Shown: positions 50,130-59,633 of the stretch, one piece after another
Numbering within the stretch: the stretch's first letter is position 1
Layout: each line of letters starts with the position of its first letter
Assembly: GCA_944382835.1 (NCBI GenBank)
Contig: CALWNP010000009.1
Coordinates: 1 to 64,000, forward strand
Length of the DNA stretch: 64,000 nucleotides
Reading direction: 5' to 3'
Origin: an uncultured Gemmiger sp.
GTDB taxonomy: Bacteria > Bacillota > Clostridia > Oscillospirales > Ruminococcaceae
Notes under the pieces: generated by a model
The model's database searches: none
What the model was told of the DNA's origin: nothing
The model's input: only the letters and a program-made list of their open reading frames with translations
Made by a program: the position numbers and the translations under genes

Positions 50130-51665
50130 ACAGAAAGAAAACCGCCGGAGATAAGGAACCACAAAAGGTTCCAAGGAAAGACCACTTTCAATAGAATCGG
50201 TAAAGGCACAACAAAACCTCGATTCGACAGCTTGAAGGAGATCTTCCGAAGTTTCCGAAAAACGAAACAATCGGTATTCTGATCCGGAAAGAAAATCCAA
50301 AGGGATTTTGCAAAGGATGAAGGAAAATTTTGAAAATGCTTGAACATCTAAAGTAAGAAGCCCCGTAAGGTTTCCGAAAAAGAAGTTCGGAATTGGAAAA
50401 GAGATTCTTTCATAACCGGTAAAATTCAAAGATTTTCCCAAAGGGCAGCAGGCAGATGGTTTTGAAAGGGGAAACAAAGATCGGCAGGTTTGGAACGAGA
50501 ATCCAAAGGATTCATCCGCAGATTCTGCAAAGTACGAAATCCTTTTCAGGGTTTCCGAAACGGGAAAAAGCAAATGGATCAAAAAGAGGATCGGGACATT
50601 CCGCAAGAATCTTTGAAGAACCAAAAAATCCAAAAGCAGGCTGACAAAAGGTTGAAAATCATCTGAGGAAGAAATTTCTGAAGAAAGAAAATCGAAATTC
50701 GTTGGAAAGGAAAGATGGAAAGGGTTTCTTGTAAGAGAAATCAAAGGAAATCTTTCAAACTGGAAATCATTCAGAAGCACTTCGAGAACTCCGAAAAGAA
50801 TTTGTTGGAAGGCCACCGAATAAACTTGAAAGACGTGTAAAGGTCAAGCCGGCAGGATTCGCAGGGAAGGAGGCTCAGACCCATGGCAAACTTTAAAGAT
50901 CCCATTCATCACCGGCGGGCCTGGGCCTGCTGAGGCGAAAGAACCACATCAAAGCCGCAGGTCGTAACCTGTACAAGAGCAAAAGTTCATTGATGGTAAG
51001 GTTCTAACAAATACCAAGATGCAGACCCAGGGGCCGCCAATCCGATCCCCAGCATAAATATAGATAAGATGCAGCGATCCAAAAAAAGCGATCTGGCAAC
51101 CGTAAAAGCCATCGATAATAAGAGGTCGTAACCCATGGTTCTAATGGAGCATGAGACGCCACCGAATGGCGTATGATTCGGCACACATCTTATCCACAAG
51201 GAGTTACTCCAATGTACAACGAGTAAGAGGAAAGTTTTCCTCGGCATCATCCCCATAAACCCATCTCGCAGAGAATCGACCGATCCCCTTTCACAGAAGC
51301 AAGTTGTTATGGCAAATCTTCATCCGTCGAACACTTCTCGGGTATGAGATCCAAGAGACCCACTCCCAGACCCAGTAAGTCGTAAGGTATCAAGTTTCCT
51401 GGCATATCAGAAGTTTCGGTCCCACGAATGAATCCCATTTACCAGAACAGTCCGAGCAGATCATGAATCCCGGGATTCGCAAATGTTTCTTCTGGCGAAA
51501 TCTAAAAGAAAGGTAATCACAAAAGTTTTCAGATTGAGGTACCTCATGAAAATGAGCAGACAGTCCGAAAAATAGTGACCATGGGTTATGAGGCTATGAC
51601 TCCAATCAAGTAAGACCGCCCCGGCACCGGAAGTTCTGGTGCCGGGGCTTTTGTCTGTCTTTTTC
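50130..51665 (+). ncRNA. Candidate giant structured non-coding RNA
   Basis: Roughly 1.5 kb between argS and a phosphoesterase gene has its own promoter and a strong terminator but no credible protein gene. Composition changes sharply: the first 700 bases are purine-rich and clearly lower in GC than the window. Perfect hairpins recur, several with A-rich loops: GGAACC/GGTTCC (50155-50172), AAAATCC/GGATTTT (50292-50309), TTCCGAA/TTCGGAA (near 50371-50392) and GAATCC/GGATTC (50499-50513). Later come CAGGTCGTAACCTG (50958-50971), GGTCGTAACC again (51124-51133), CGCCA/TGGCG (51157-51171), GGAG/CTCC (51200-51210), GAGGAAA/TTTCCTC (51227-51242) and TGAGGTACCTCA (51535-51546). I cannot assign it to OLE, GOLLD, ROOL, RNase P, tmRNA or a group II intron. 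A decayed gene is the main alternative. Confidence 0.65.
51618..51665 (+). terminator. Terminator of the non-coding transcript
   Basis: GCCCCGGCACC pairs perfectly with GGTGCCGGGGC around a nine-base loop and is followed by TTTTGTCTGTCTTTTT. The T-run is only on the plus strand, so it ends transcription coming from the left, that is from the 50.1-51.6 kb unit. Confidence 0.9.
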
Positions 51666-51712
51666 AATATACGCCGGGCCCCCGCAGGAGCAGGGACCCG
51701 GTGTTGCTTTTG

Positions 51713-52576
51713 TCACAGGGAAAGGTCAAAGACCGTCAGTTCCGGCACCACCCCCAGCCGGGCCGAGATGTGGGTGGTGCCGATGCCGGTGTTGACGTGG
51801 AGCATGGTGTCCTCGTCCAGCCAGAAGTTACCCCGGGGGTACTTGTCCGCCATGATGGTGAAGGACACCGCCTCGTGGTTGATCTCAGGCAGGAAGGGAA
51901 TGTTGATCTGGCCGCCGTGGCTGTGCCCGCTGAGGACCAGATCATAGGCGTAGGAGAGGAAGTTGTCCGCCGCGTTGGGCTCGTGGACCATCAGCACCGA
52001 GAAATCCGACGCCGGCACATCCTGGGGGTCCGGCACATAGGCATCCCCCATCATTCCGTCATCCAGCCCGGTGAGCAAGATCCGGCTGCCCCCTTCGGTG
52101 GTCACAAAGGTACTCTCGCTGCACAGCAGGGTGAACCCGCCCCGGGCCATCAGTTCCTCGTACCGGTCCTGGGAGCCGCCCACATAGTCCCGGTTGCCCC
52201 AGATGGCCACCTTTGCCTCCCGGGCCTGGATCTGGGCCAGCAGCGCCACCAGTTCCTCGTCCTCGTTGTACCGGGTCCAGTGGTCGTACAGATCCCCGGT
52301 GAAGAGGACCAGATCCGGCTCCAGGGCGTTGATCCGCTCCACCACCTTGCGGAAGTCCTGGCAGGTGAAGTCCTCCTTGATGTGCAGGTCGGAGAACTGG
52401 ACCAGCCGCAGCCGGTCGCCCCGGCCCTGCCGGCCTTCCCGCTGGTACTCCTCCACCGTCAGGCGGTAGGGCTCGATCTCAAAGGCATACCACCCGCAGC
52501 TGCCCCCCAGCACAAACAGCGCCGAGGCCAGCGCCATCCCAATCCGGAACAACCACCGCAGCCATACCCGGATCAC
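51713..52576 (-). CDS. Membrane-anchored metallophosphoesterase, YkuE-like
   Basis: The 287-residue calcineurin-like phosphoesterase has an N-terminal helix (residues about 9-30). It has the complete metal-binding set: FSDLHIKED, VLFTGDLYDHW, IWGNRDYVGG, MVHEPN and SGHSHGGQINIPF. YkuE-type enzymes act on surface or lipid-linked substrates; the actual substrate is unknown. The start is GTG at 52576 behind GGAGAGGGGAG. Promoter -10 TATAAT lies about 40 bases upstream and is divergent from the racemase gene. Confidence 0.88.
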   Translation of the reverse strand: MIRVWLRWLFRIGMALASALFVLGGSCGWYAFEIEPYRLTVEEYQREGRQGRGDRLRLVQFSDLHIKEDFTCQDFRKVVERINALEPDLVLFTGDLYDHWTRYNEDEELVALLAQIQAREAKVAIWGNRDYVGGSQDRYEELMARGGFTLLCSESTFVTTEGGSRILLTGLDDGMMGDAYVPDPQDVPASDFSVLMVHEPNAADNFLSYAYDLVLSGHSHGGQINIPFLPEINHEAVSFTIMADKYPRGNFWLDEDTMLHVNTGIGTTHISARLGVVPELTVFDLSL

Positions 52577-52697
52577 GGTCCATCTCCCCTCTCCGCAAGT
52601 TGGTATTTTTTCTTATTATACAGGATGGCAGCGGTTTTGGCATCCCCTGGGCGGGATTTTTCCCTTTCACAGGAAAGGTTCTTCCTGCCATTTCTTC

Positions 52698-52726
52698 TTG
52701 CATAATCCGGGGCAGGGCGATATAAT
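52698..52726 (+). promoter_or_regulatory. Promoter of the racemase-metG unit
   Basis: TTGCAT (52698-52703) and TATAAT (52721-52726) have a 17-base spacer, and lie 34 bases before the racemase ATG. Confidence 0.85.
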
Positions 52727-52759
52727 GAAAATGTATTGGTATAATTGGGAGGGGTGTGT

Positions 52760-53479
52760 ATGGCACATTTTGAGACCGGGCATCCGGTGCTGGGGATTCT
52801 CGGCGGACTGGGCCCGGCGGCAAGCTGCTATCTCTATCAGATGCTCATTGACCACACCCCCGCCACCCGGGACCAGGACCACATCGACATTGTGATCTCC
52901 TCCCGGGCTTCCACCCCCGACCGCACCGCCTTCATCACCGGCCAGAGCGACGAGGACCCCTTCACCATCATGGAGCAGGACGGCCAGAGCCTGGTGGCCT
53001 ACGGCGCCACCGTGCTGGCCATCCCCTGCAACACCGCCCACTACTTCTACGACCGGCTGGCCGCCGCGCTGCCGGTGCCGGTGCTGAACATGCCCCGGCT
53101 GACGGTGGCCGAGGCCAAGGCCGACGGCTGCCACAAGCTGGGCATCCTGGCCACCGACGGCACCCTGCAGGCCGAGACCTACCAGATCGCCTGCCGGGAC
53201 GCCGGTCTGGGCTGGGCGGCCCCCTCGGCCGAGCACCAGAAGGGTATCATGACGGTGATCTACGACCAGATCAAGAAGGGGCGCCGGGCCGACATGGCGC
53301 TGTTCAACGCCGCGGCCGACGACCTGCGGGCCCAGGGCTGCGACCGCGCCGTGCTGGGCTGCACCGAGCTGAGCCTGGTCAAGCGGGACGAAGGGCTGGG
53401 CGACTTTTTTCTGGACAGCACCGAGGTGCTGTGCAAAAACGCCCTGCGGGCCTGCGGGGTCACCCCCATCGGCTTCTGA
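52760..53479 (+). CDS. Aspartate/glutamate racemase family protein
   Basis: This cofactor-independent two-cysteine racemase is probably an aspartate racemase. The 239-residue protein from MAHFETGHPV has LGILGGLGPAASCYLYQMLI, the first site IPCNTAHYFYD (Cys90) and the second site VLGCTELSLV (Cys201). The start at 52760 is behind GGGAGGGG. Unlike MurI of this window it keeps the canonical C-N-T. It is followed by metG after 36 bases. Confidence 0.9.
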   Translation: MAHFETGHPVLGILGGLGPAASCYLYQMLIDHTPATRDQDHIDIVISSRASTPDRTAFITGQSDEDPFTIMEQDGQSLVAYGATVLAIPCNTAHYFYDRLAAALPVPVLNMPRLTVAEAKADGCHKLGILATDGTLQAETYQIACRDAGLGWAAPSAEHQKGIMTVIYDQIKKGRRADMALFNAAADDLRAQGCDRAVLGCTELSLVKRDEGLGDFFLDSTEVLCKNALRACGVTPIGF

Positions 53480-53515
53480 GGTTTATTGTGAATCTTGTGA
53501 AAGGTTTTGAGAGAT

Positions 53516-55510
<1,995 letters not shown>

Positions 55511-55548
55511 GAAACCGCCCGACATCCCTTTGAAGTGAGGTTTTCCCT

Positions 55549-56502
55549 TTGCCCGAAAGATCGTCCGGGTCCCGTCTGGACGCCCTGTTCGCCCTTCCGG
55601 CGGCCGCGGTGGCGCTGGCGGTGATCTGCAACATTCTGTGGGGAACGGCCTTCCCCTTTATCAAGATGGGCTACCGGCTCTTTGCCATCGACGCCGCCGA
55701 CACCCCCTCCATCCTCTGCTTTGCCGGGGTGCGGTTCATGATCGGCAGTCTGCTGGTCTGGGTCTTCGGCAGTGCCTTGCAGCGCCGGCCGCTGCCCATG
55801 CCCCGGGGCCGGGTGCTGGTCCAGTGTGCGGCCCTGGGTCTGTGGCAGACCGCGGCCCAGTACTTCTTCTACTATTCCGCCGTGGCCCTGCTCACCGGCG
55901 CCTTCGGCAGCATCCTCAACTGCACCCAGAGTTTCATGGGGGTCATTCTGGCCCATTTCCTCTACGGTCAGGCCGACCGGCTCAACCTGCGCAAGGCGCT
56001 GGGCTGTGTTCTGGGCTTTGGCGGGGTGCTGGTGGCCACCCTGGGCAACCACGGCGGCGGCCAGGCCCGGGGCATCGCCGCCATGCTCATCGCCTCGGCC
56101 ATCGTTGCCTGTGCCGGGCCCTGGAACAAGGCGGTGACCCACAAGGCCGACAGCTTTGCCGTCTGCTGCATCAATCTGGGGGTGGGCGGTTTCGCCCTGG
56201 CCGTGGTGGGCTTTGCCCTGGGGGGCAGACTGCATCCCGCCAGCCCTGCCGGCATCCCCTCCCTGCTCTACCTGGCCTTTGTCTCGGCGGCAGGGTATCT
56301 GCTCTGGGCGCTGCTGATGAAAAACAACCCGGTCTCCCGGATCAGCGTCTTTGGGCTGCTGATCCCGGTGGTGACGGTGCTGCTCTCGGCGGTGCTCAAC
56401 GGCGAACCCCTCTTTGAGTGGCAGTATCTGGCGGCACTGATCCTGGTCTGCGGCGGCATCTGGCTGGTGAACAAGCCGGCCCGGCGCCCCGCCCTGACCT
56501 GA
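55549..56502 (+). CDS. EamA (DMT) family metabolite exporter
   Basis: The 317-residue protein has ten predicted membrane helices in two EamA repeats. The first begins ALAVICNILWGTAFPFIKMGY and the second GIAAMLIASAIVACAGPWNK; GGIWLVNKPARR is at the end. DMT exporters move amino acids or small metabolites; the substrate is unknown. The start is TTG at 55549 with GTGAGG seven bases upstream. It lies between metG and tatD on the same strand. Confidence 0.88.
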   Translation: MPERSSGSRLDALFALPAAAVALAVICNILWGTAFPFIKMGYRLFAIDAADTPSILCFAGVRFMIGSLLVWVFGSALQRRPLPMPRGRVLVQCAALGLWQTAAQYFFYYSAVALLTGAFGSILNCTQSFMGVILAHFLYGQADRLNLRKALGCVLGFGGVLVATLGNHGGGQARGIAAMLIASAIVACAGPWNKAVTHKADSFAVCCINLGVGGFALAVVGFALGGRLHPASPAGIPSLLYLAFVSAAGYLLWALLMKNNPVSRISVFGLLIPVVTVLLSAVLNGEPLFEWQYLAALILVCGGIWLVNKPARRPALT

Positions 56503-56517
56503 CGAAAGGAACCCTCC

Positions 56518-57312
56518 ATGCAGGACATCTTTGACACCCACGCCCACTACTGTTCGGGGCAGTTCAACCCCGACCGCGACACACTGCTGGCCGCCCTGCC
56601 CCAGGCCGGGGTGGTGGGGGTGCTGGAGTGTGCCACCCATTCCGGCGACGCCCCCGGCGTGCTGGCGCTGGCCCACCGGTATCCTTACTTCCACGCCGCT
56701 CTGGGCATCCATCCCGAGAGCCTGGGGGAGGCGGACGCCCCCACCGTGGCGGTCTACGGCGGGGACTGGCGGGCTGAGCTGGCCGCCCTGCGCCCGCTGT
56801 TTGAGGACGGGGCGGTGATTGCGGTGGGAGAGATCGGGCTGGATCATCACTGGCCCCTCCCCGCCCGGGAACAGTACGAGCTCTTTGAGGCCCAGCTGGC
56901 CCTGGCCGCCGAGCTGGACCTGCCGGTTTCCATCCATGACCGGGAGGCCCACGCCGAGGTCTACGAGCTGCTGCGGAAGTACAGACCCCGCGGGGTGCTG
57001 CACTGTTACAGCGGCAGCCCCGAGGACGCCGCCTGGCTGGTGGACCAGGGGCTCTGCCTGGGCTTTGGCGGGGCCGCCACCTACAAAAACGCCAAGCGGG
57101 CCCAGCGGGTGCTGGCGGCTATCCCCCACCAGGCGGTGGTGCTGGAGACCGACTGCCCCTACATGTCCCCCGAACCGGTGCGCGGCAGCCGCAACGACAG
57201 CCGCAACATCGTCCATGTGGCGGAAAAGATCGGCCAGCTCTGGGAGATGGACCCCCAGGCGGTGCTGACCCTGACCGCCGCCAATGCCCGCCGGGTCTTT
57301 GGCCTGGCCTGA
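56518..57312 (+). CDS. tatD: TatD-family metal-dependent hydrolase
   Basis: This TIM-barrel hydrolase is often a 3'-5' DNase in repair. The 264-residue protein has IFDTHAHYCSGQFNPDRD (metal-binding HAH), HAALGIHPES, VAVGEIGLDHHW, PVSIHDREAHAEVYELL, LHCYSGSPEDA and VLETDCPYMSPEPVRGSRN. AAAGGAACC precedes the ATG. metG-tatD neighbourhood is common in Firmicutes, here with an exporter gene inserted between. Confidence 0.93.
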   Translation: MQDIFDTHAHYCSGQFNPDRDTLLAALPQAGVVGVLECATHSGDAPGVLALAHRYPYFHAALGIHPESLGEADAPTVAVYGGDWRAELAALRPLFEDGAVIAVGEIGLDHHWPLPAREQYELFEAQLALAAELDLPVSIHDREAHAEVYELLRKYRPRGVLHCYSGSPEDAAWLVDQGLCLGFGGAATYKNAKRAQRVLAAIPHQAVVLETDCPYMSPEPVRGSRNDSRNIVHVAEKIGQLWEMDPQAVLTLTAANARRVFGLA

Positions 57313-57318
57313 GACGCC

Positions 57319-57341
57319 AAAATATACAATATGTATATTTT
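57319..57341. promoter_or_regulatory. Perfect AT-rich inverted repeat before the 77-residue gene
   Basis: AAAATATAC (57319-57327) is the exact reverse complement of GTATATTTT (57333-57341), with five bases between. It lies after the tatD stop and overlaps a possible TATAAA -10. It could be an operator for a dimeric repressor or a weak terminator. Confidence 0.45.
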
Positions 57342-57369
57342 ATAAAAGAAATTACAGGAGTGTATCTTT

Positions 57370-57603
57370 ATGAAAGCACGGATTCCCAAGCACCGCGAGT
57401 TTCTGATCGATTTTCCCAAGGAGATGGACGAGGCCAAGGCCAACGAAGGCTGGGTCAAGCTGAACCAGATCGTGGAGGAGTACAAGAAGGCCCACAACGG
57501 CCAGAGCGTTTACTCCCCCACCTTCATTGAGGACTGCGAGCCCGCCGTGAAGGAGCTGCAGAAGGAGTACGGCTTCACCTACACCATCGAGGAAACCAAA
57601 TAA
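57370..57603 (+). CDS. Small conserved-looking protein of unknown function, 77 residues
   Basis: I do not recognise this protein. MKARIPKHREFLIDFPKEMD is followed by amphipathic helices (AKANEGWVKLNQIVEEYKKA) and a second helical part ending FTYTIEETK. It is charged, has no membrane segment and no cysteine, and is likely cytoplasmic. AGGAG lies nine bases before the ATG, codon use matches the neighbours, and an intrinsic terminator follows, so it is a real gene. A perfect inverted repeat upstream suggests it may be regulated. Confidence 0.75.
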   Translation: MKARIPKHREFLIDFPKEMDEAKANEGWVKLNQIVEEYKKAHNGQSVYSPTFIEDCEPAVKELQKEYGFTYTIEETK

Positions 57604-57607
57604 TCCC

Positions 57608-57645
57608 GGCAGGCGGGCCTTTTGGTCCGCCTGCGGTTTTTTGTG
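57608..57645 (+). terminator. Terminator after the 77-residue gene
   Basis: GCAGGCGG with GGCC pairs with GGTCCGCCTGC around TTTT, followed by GGTTTTTT. Confidence 0.85.
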
Positions 57646-57960
57646 CGGCGGCGCTTTCTTGGGGGCGGGAGGCGTCCGGGGCTGTTTGGAGGTCGAGGAC
57701 CTCCGAGAAAGCGGCTGCCTGCCGAAGGGGAGGTGTTTGCGGACCGCCGCGAAGACGGCTGCCTGCCGAAGGGTTGTTCCTTTTTGTGACCAAAAAGGAA
57801 CCGAAAAAGTCCCACCGTTCCGATGCGGTGGACGCACGGCCAGGGCTGTAAGCCCTGGACTCCTCAAAGGGCCCACCCTTGACGGGCCCTTTGAGCAAGG
57901 TATGGATTGAGAATCAAGGGCATCCGCCCTTGATAATCCTTCTCTACAACATTGTCTTTG
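57646..57960. repeat. Hairpin-rich intergenic repeat element
   Basis: About 315 bases without a credible gene hold five perfect hairpins in a row. They are GGAGGTC/GACCTCC (57688-57704), TTCCTTTTTG/CAAAAAGGAA (near 57778-57801), CAGGGCT/AGCCCTG (near 57842-57858), TCAAAGGGCCC/GGGCCCTTTGA (near 57864-57894) and ATCAAGGGC/GCCCTTGAT (near 57914-57935). A direct repeat of 18 bases starting CGGCTGCCTGCCG lies at 57712-57729 and 57756-57773. This looks like a multi-copy intergenic element. Open frames through it translate to low-complexity Arg/Pro/Ser sequence and are rejected. Confidence 0.55.
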
Positions 57961-58076
57961 GTATTTCCTTATGATTTTCCTTTTGATTTTCCTTATGATT
58001 TCCTGACAAATGGCTGGTACACTGGGAGTATCACCGACCGGGCTATCGTCTGGCCGTACAGAAAGGATTTTGTCAG

Positions 58077-58919
58077 ATGCTGACCGTCAAACGGGCCGGG
58101 CTTTCCGGCACCGCCCTCAAACTCATCGCCCTTCTCCTCATGCTGATGGACCACATCCAGTATTTCTTCCAGTTCACCGGCGCCATCCCGCCCTGGTTTT
58201 CCATGCTGGGGCGGCTCTCGGCGCCGCTCTTCCTCTTTTGCACGGTGGAGGGCTTTGTCCACACCCATGACCGCAAGCGCTATTTTCTGCGGATCTACGG
58301 CATTGCCGCCGTCATGGGATTTCTTGTCTATCTCATGGCGTACCGGGGGATCGGGGTGCGGCCCGACGGGTTTTATCCCCTCAACGGCATCTTCATGGAC
58401 TTTGTCCTCCTCTGCATCCTCTGGCAGGGCATTGACTGGCTCCGCGCCCGGCGCTGGGGGCGGGGGCTGGCGGCGGTGCTTCTTCCGGTCATCTGGCCCT
58501 TCCTGGTGGCCGGGTTTGTGGGGATGGTGCCCGCCGCAGCGGCGGTGTTGGTGCCGCTGAGCTTTTCGGTGCTGCCCAACTGGGCCTTCCTCACCGACGG
58601 TGGCTGGAACTATCTGCTGGGCGGGGTGCTGCTCTACCTCTTCCGGGAAAACCGCCGGGTCCAGGTGGTGGTCTGGATGCTCTGGACCTTTGCCACCGAC
58701 TTTCTCTTTGTGGCGCTGAGCCTTGCCGCCACCTCCGGGTTCCACTGGAGCCTGATGTTCACAGACTACTACGAGTGGTACGGCATCCTGGCCGGGCTGC
58801 TGATGCTGCGCTACAACGGGCAGCGGGGCGCCGGGCTCAAGCGGCTCTTTTACCTGTTCTATCCCGCCCATGTCTACCTGCTCTACGCCCTGTCCTGGCT
58901 GGTGCTGACGGTCCGATAA
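58077..58919 (+). CDS. TraX family membrane protein
   Basis: The 280-residue protein has about eight membrane helices and the TraX-family start: GTALKLIALLLMLMDHIQYFF, then MLGRLSAPLFLFCTVEGFVHT. TraX of F plasmids acetylates pilin; chromosomal homologues in Firmicutes are of unknown function and may acylate a surface component. FYLFYPAHVYLLYAL near the C-terminus is typical. AAGGA is nine bases before the ATG. It is followed by a two-component system after 18 bases, so it may be part of the same operon. Confidence 0.88.
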   Translation: MLTVKRAGLSGTALKLIALLLMLMDHIQYFFQFTGAIPPWFSMLGRLSAPLFLFCTVEGFVHTHDRKRYFLRIYGIAAVMGFLVYLMAYRGIGVRPDGFYPLNGIFMDFVLLCILWQGIDWLRARRWGRGLAAVLLPVIWPFLVAGFVGMVPAAAAVLVPLSFSVLPNWAFLTDGGWNYLLGGVLLYLFRENRRVQVVVWMLWTFATDFLFVALSLAATSGFHWSLMFTDYYEWYGILAGLLMLRYNGQRGAGLKRLFYLFYPAHVYLLYALSWLVLTVR

Positions 58920-58937
58920 TCTGTGTGGAGGAAACCC

Positions 58938-59621
58938 ATGGCCCATATTCTTGCGATTGATGATGACCCCGATCTCTGCCGTCTGCTCGCCACCGCGCTG
59001 ACCCGCGACGGCCACCAGGTCAGGACGCTGCAGCGGGGCAGCGAGGCCGGGCAGGAGAACTGCCGCTGGGCGGACTGTATCCTGCTGGATGTGATGATGC
59101 CGGGGGAGGACGGATTTGCCGCCTGCCGGCGCATCCGCAGCCTGACCGACGCCCCCATCCTCTTTCTCACCGCCCGGGCCGAGGAGGCCGACGTGCTGAC
59201 CGGGCTGGGCATCGGGGCGGATGACTACCTGCTCAAACCCTTCCGTCTGGCCGAGCTGCGGGCCCGGGTGGCAGCCCATCTCCGCCGCGCCGCCCGGGTG
59301 CCGGGGCAGGCCGCCCACCGCCTGTGCCGGGGCGGGCTGACCCTGGACCTCTCGGCCCGGACCGCCGCGGTGGGGGACGCCCCCATCCACCTGACCCGCG
59401 GGGAGTACGCCATCTGTGAATATCTGGCCCTCCATCCCGGGCGGACCTTCGGCAAGGAACAGATCTATGAGGCGGTCTTCGGCTTTGACGGCAGCGCCGA
59501 CCAGAGCGCCATCACCGAACATGTGAAGAACATCCGGGCCAAGCTGCGGGCCGCCGGCCTGGACCCGGTCCCCATCGAAACGGTCTGGGGGATGGGCTAT
59601 CGCTGGCGCGCCGACTGCTGA
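58938..59621 (+). CDS. OmpR-family response regulator
   Basis: The 227-residue DNA-binding regulator has a receiver domain (HILAIDDDPDLCRLL; phosphoacceptor Asp51 in CILLDVMMPGEDGF; Lys100 in DDYLLKPF) and a winged-helix domain. The latter includes LTRGEYAICEYLALHPGRTFGKEQIYEAVFG and IRAKLRAAGLDPVPIETVWGMGYRW. It resembles VanR. The start at 58938 is behind GGAGGAAACCC. It is co-oriented with and 12 bases before the sensor kinase gene. Confidence 0.93.
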   Translation: MAHILAIDDDPDLCRLLATALTRDGHQVRTLQRGSEAGQENCRWADCILLDVMMPGEDGFAACRRIRSLTDAPILFLTARAEEADVLTGLGIGADDYLLKPFRLAELRARVAAHLRRAARVPGQAAHRLCRGGLTLDLSARTAAVGDAPIHLTRGEYAICEYLALHPGRTFGKEQIYEAVFGFDGSADQSAITEHVKNIRAKLRAAGLDPVPIETVWGMGYRWRADC

Positions 59622-59633
59622 AAGGAGACTGCC

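Noticed and set aside
49920..50816. Minus-strand open frame of 298 codons inside the RNA candidate
   Set aside because: The translation is Phe/Leu/Ser-rich with no domain pattern, has no ribosome binding site, covers the argS terminator and is simply the complement of a purine-rich strand.
51190..51198. Perfect TTATCCACA inside the RNA candidate
   Set aside because: It is a single box with no neighbours, expected by chance in AT-richer DNA.
50880..51660. Group II intron, RNase P RNA, tmRNA or tRNA array as explanation of the non-coding unit
   Set aside because: No domain V hairpin or reverse transcriptase, no RNase P or tmRNA core sequences, and no tRNA T-loop signature could be seen by eye.
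57352..57876. Open frames through the hairpin-rich element
   Set aside because: Low-complexity Arg/Pro/Ser translations that cross a terminator and several perfect hairpins; typical of frames read through a repeat.
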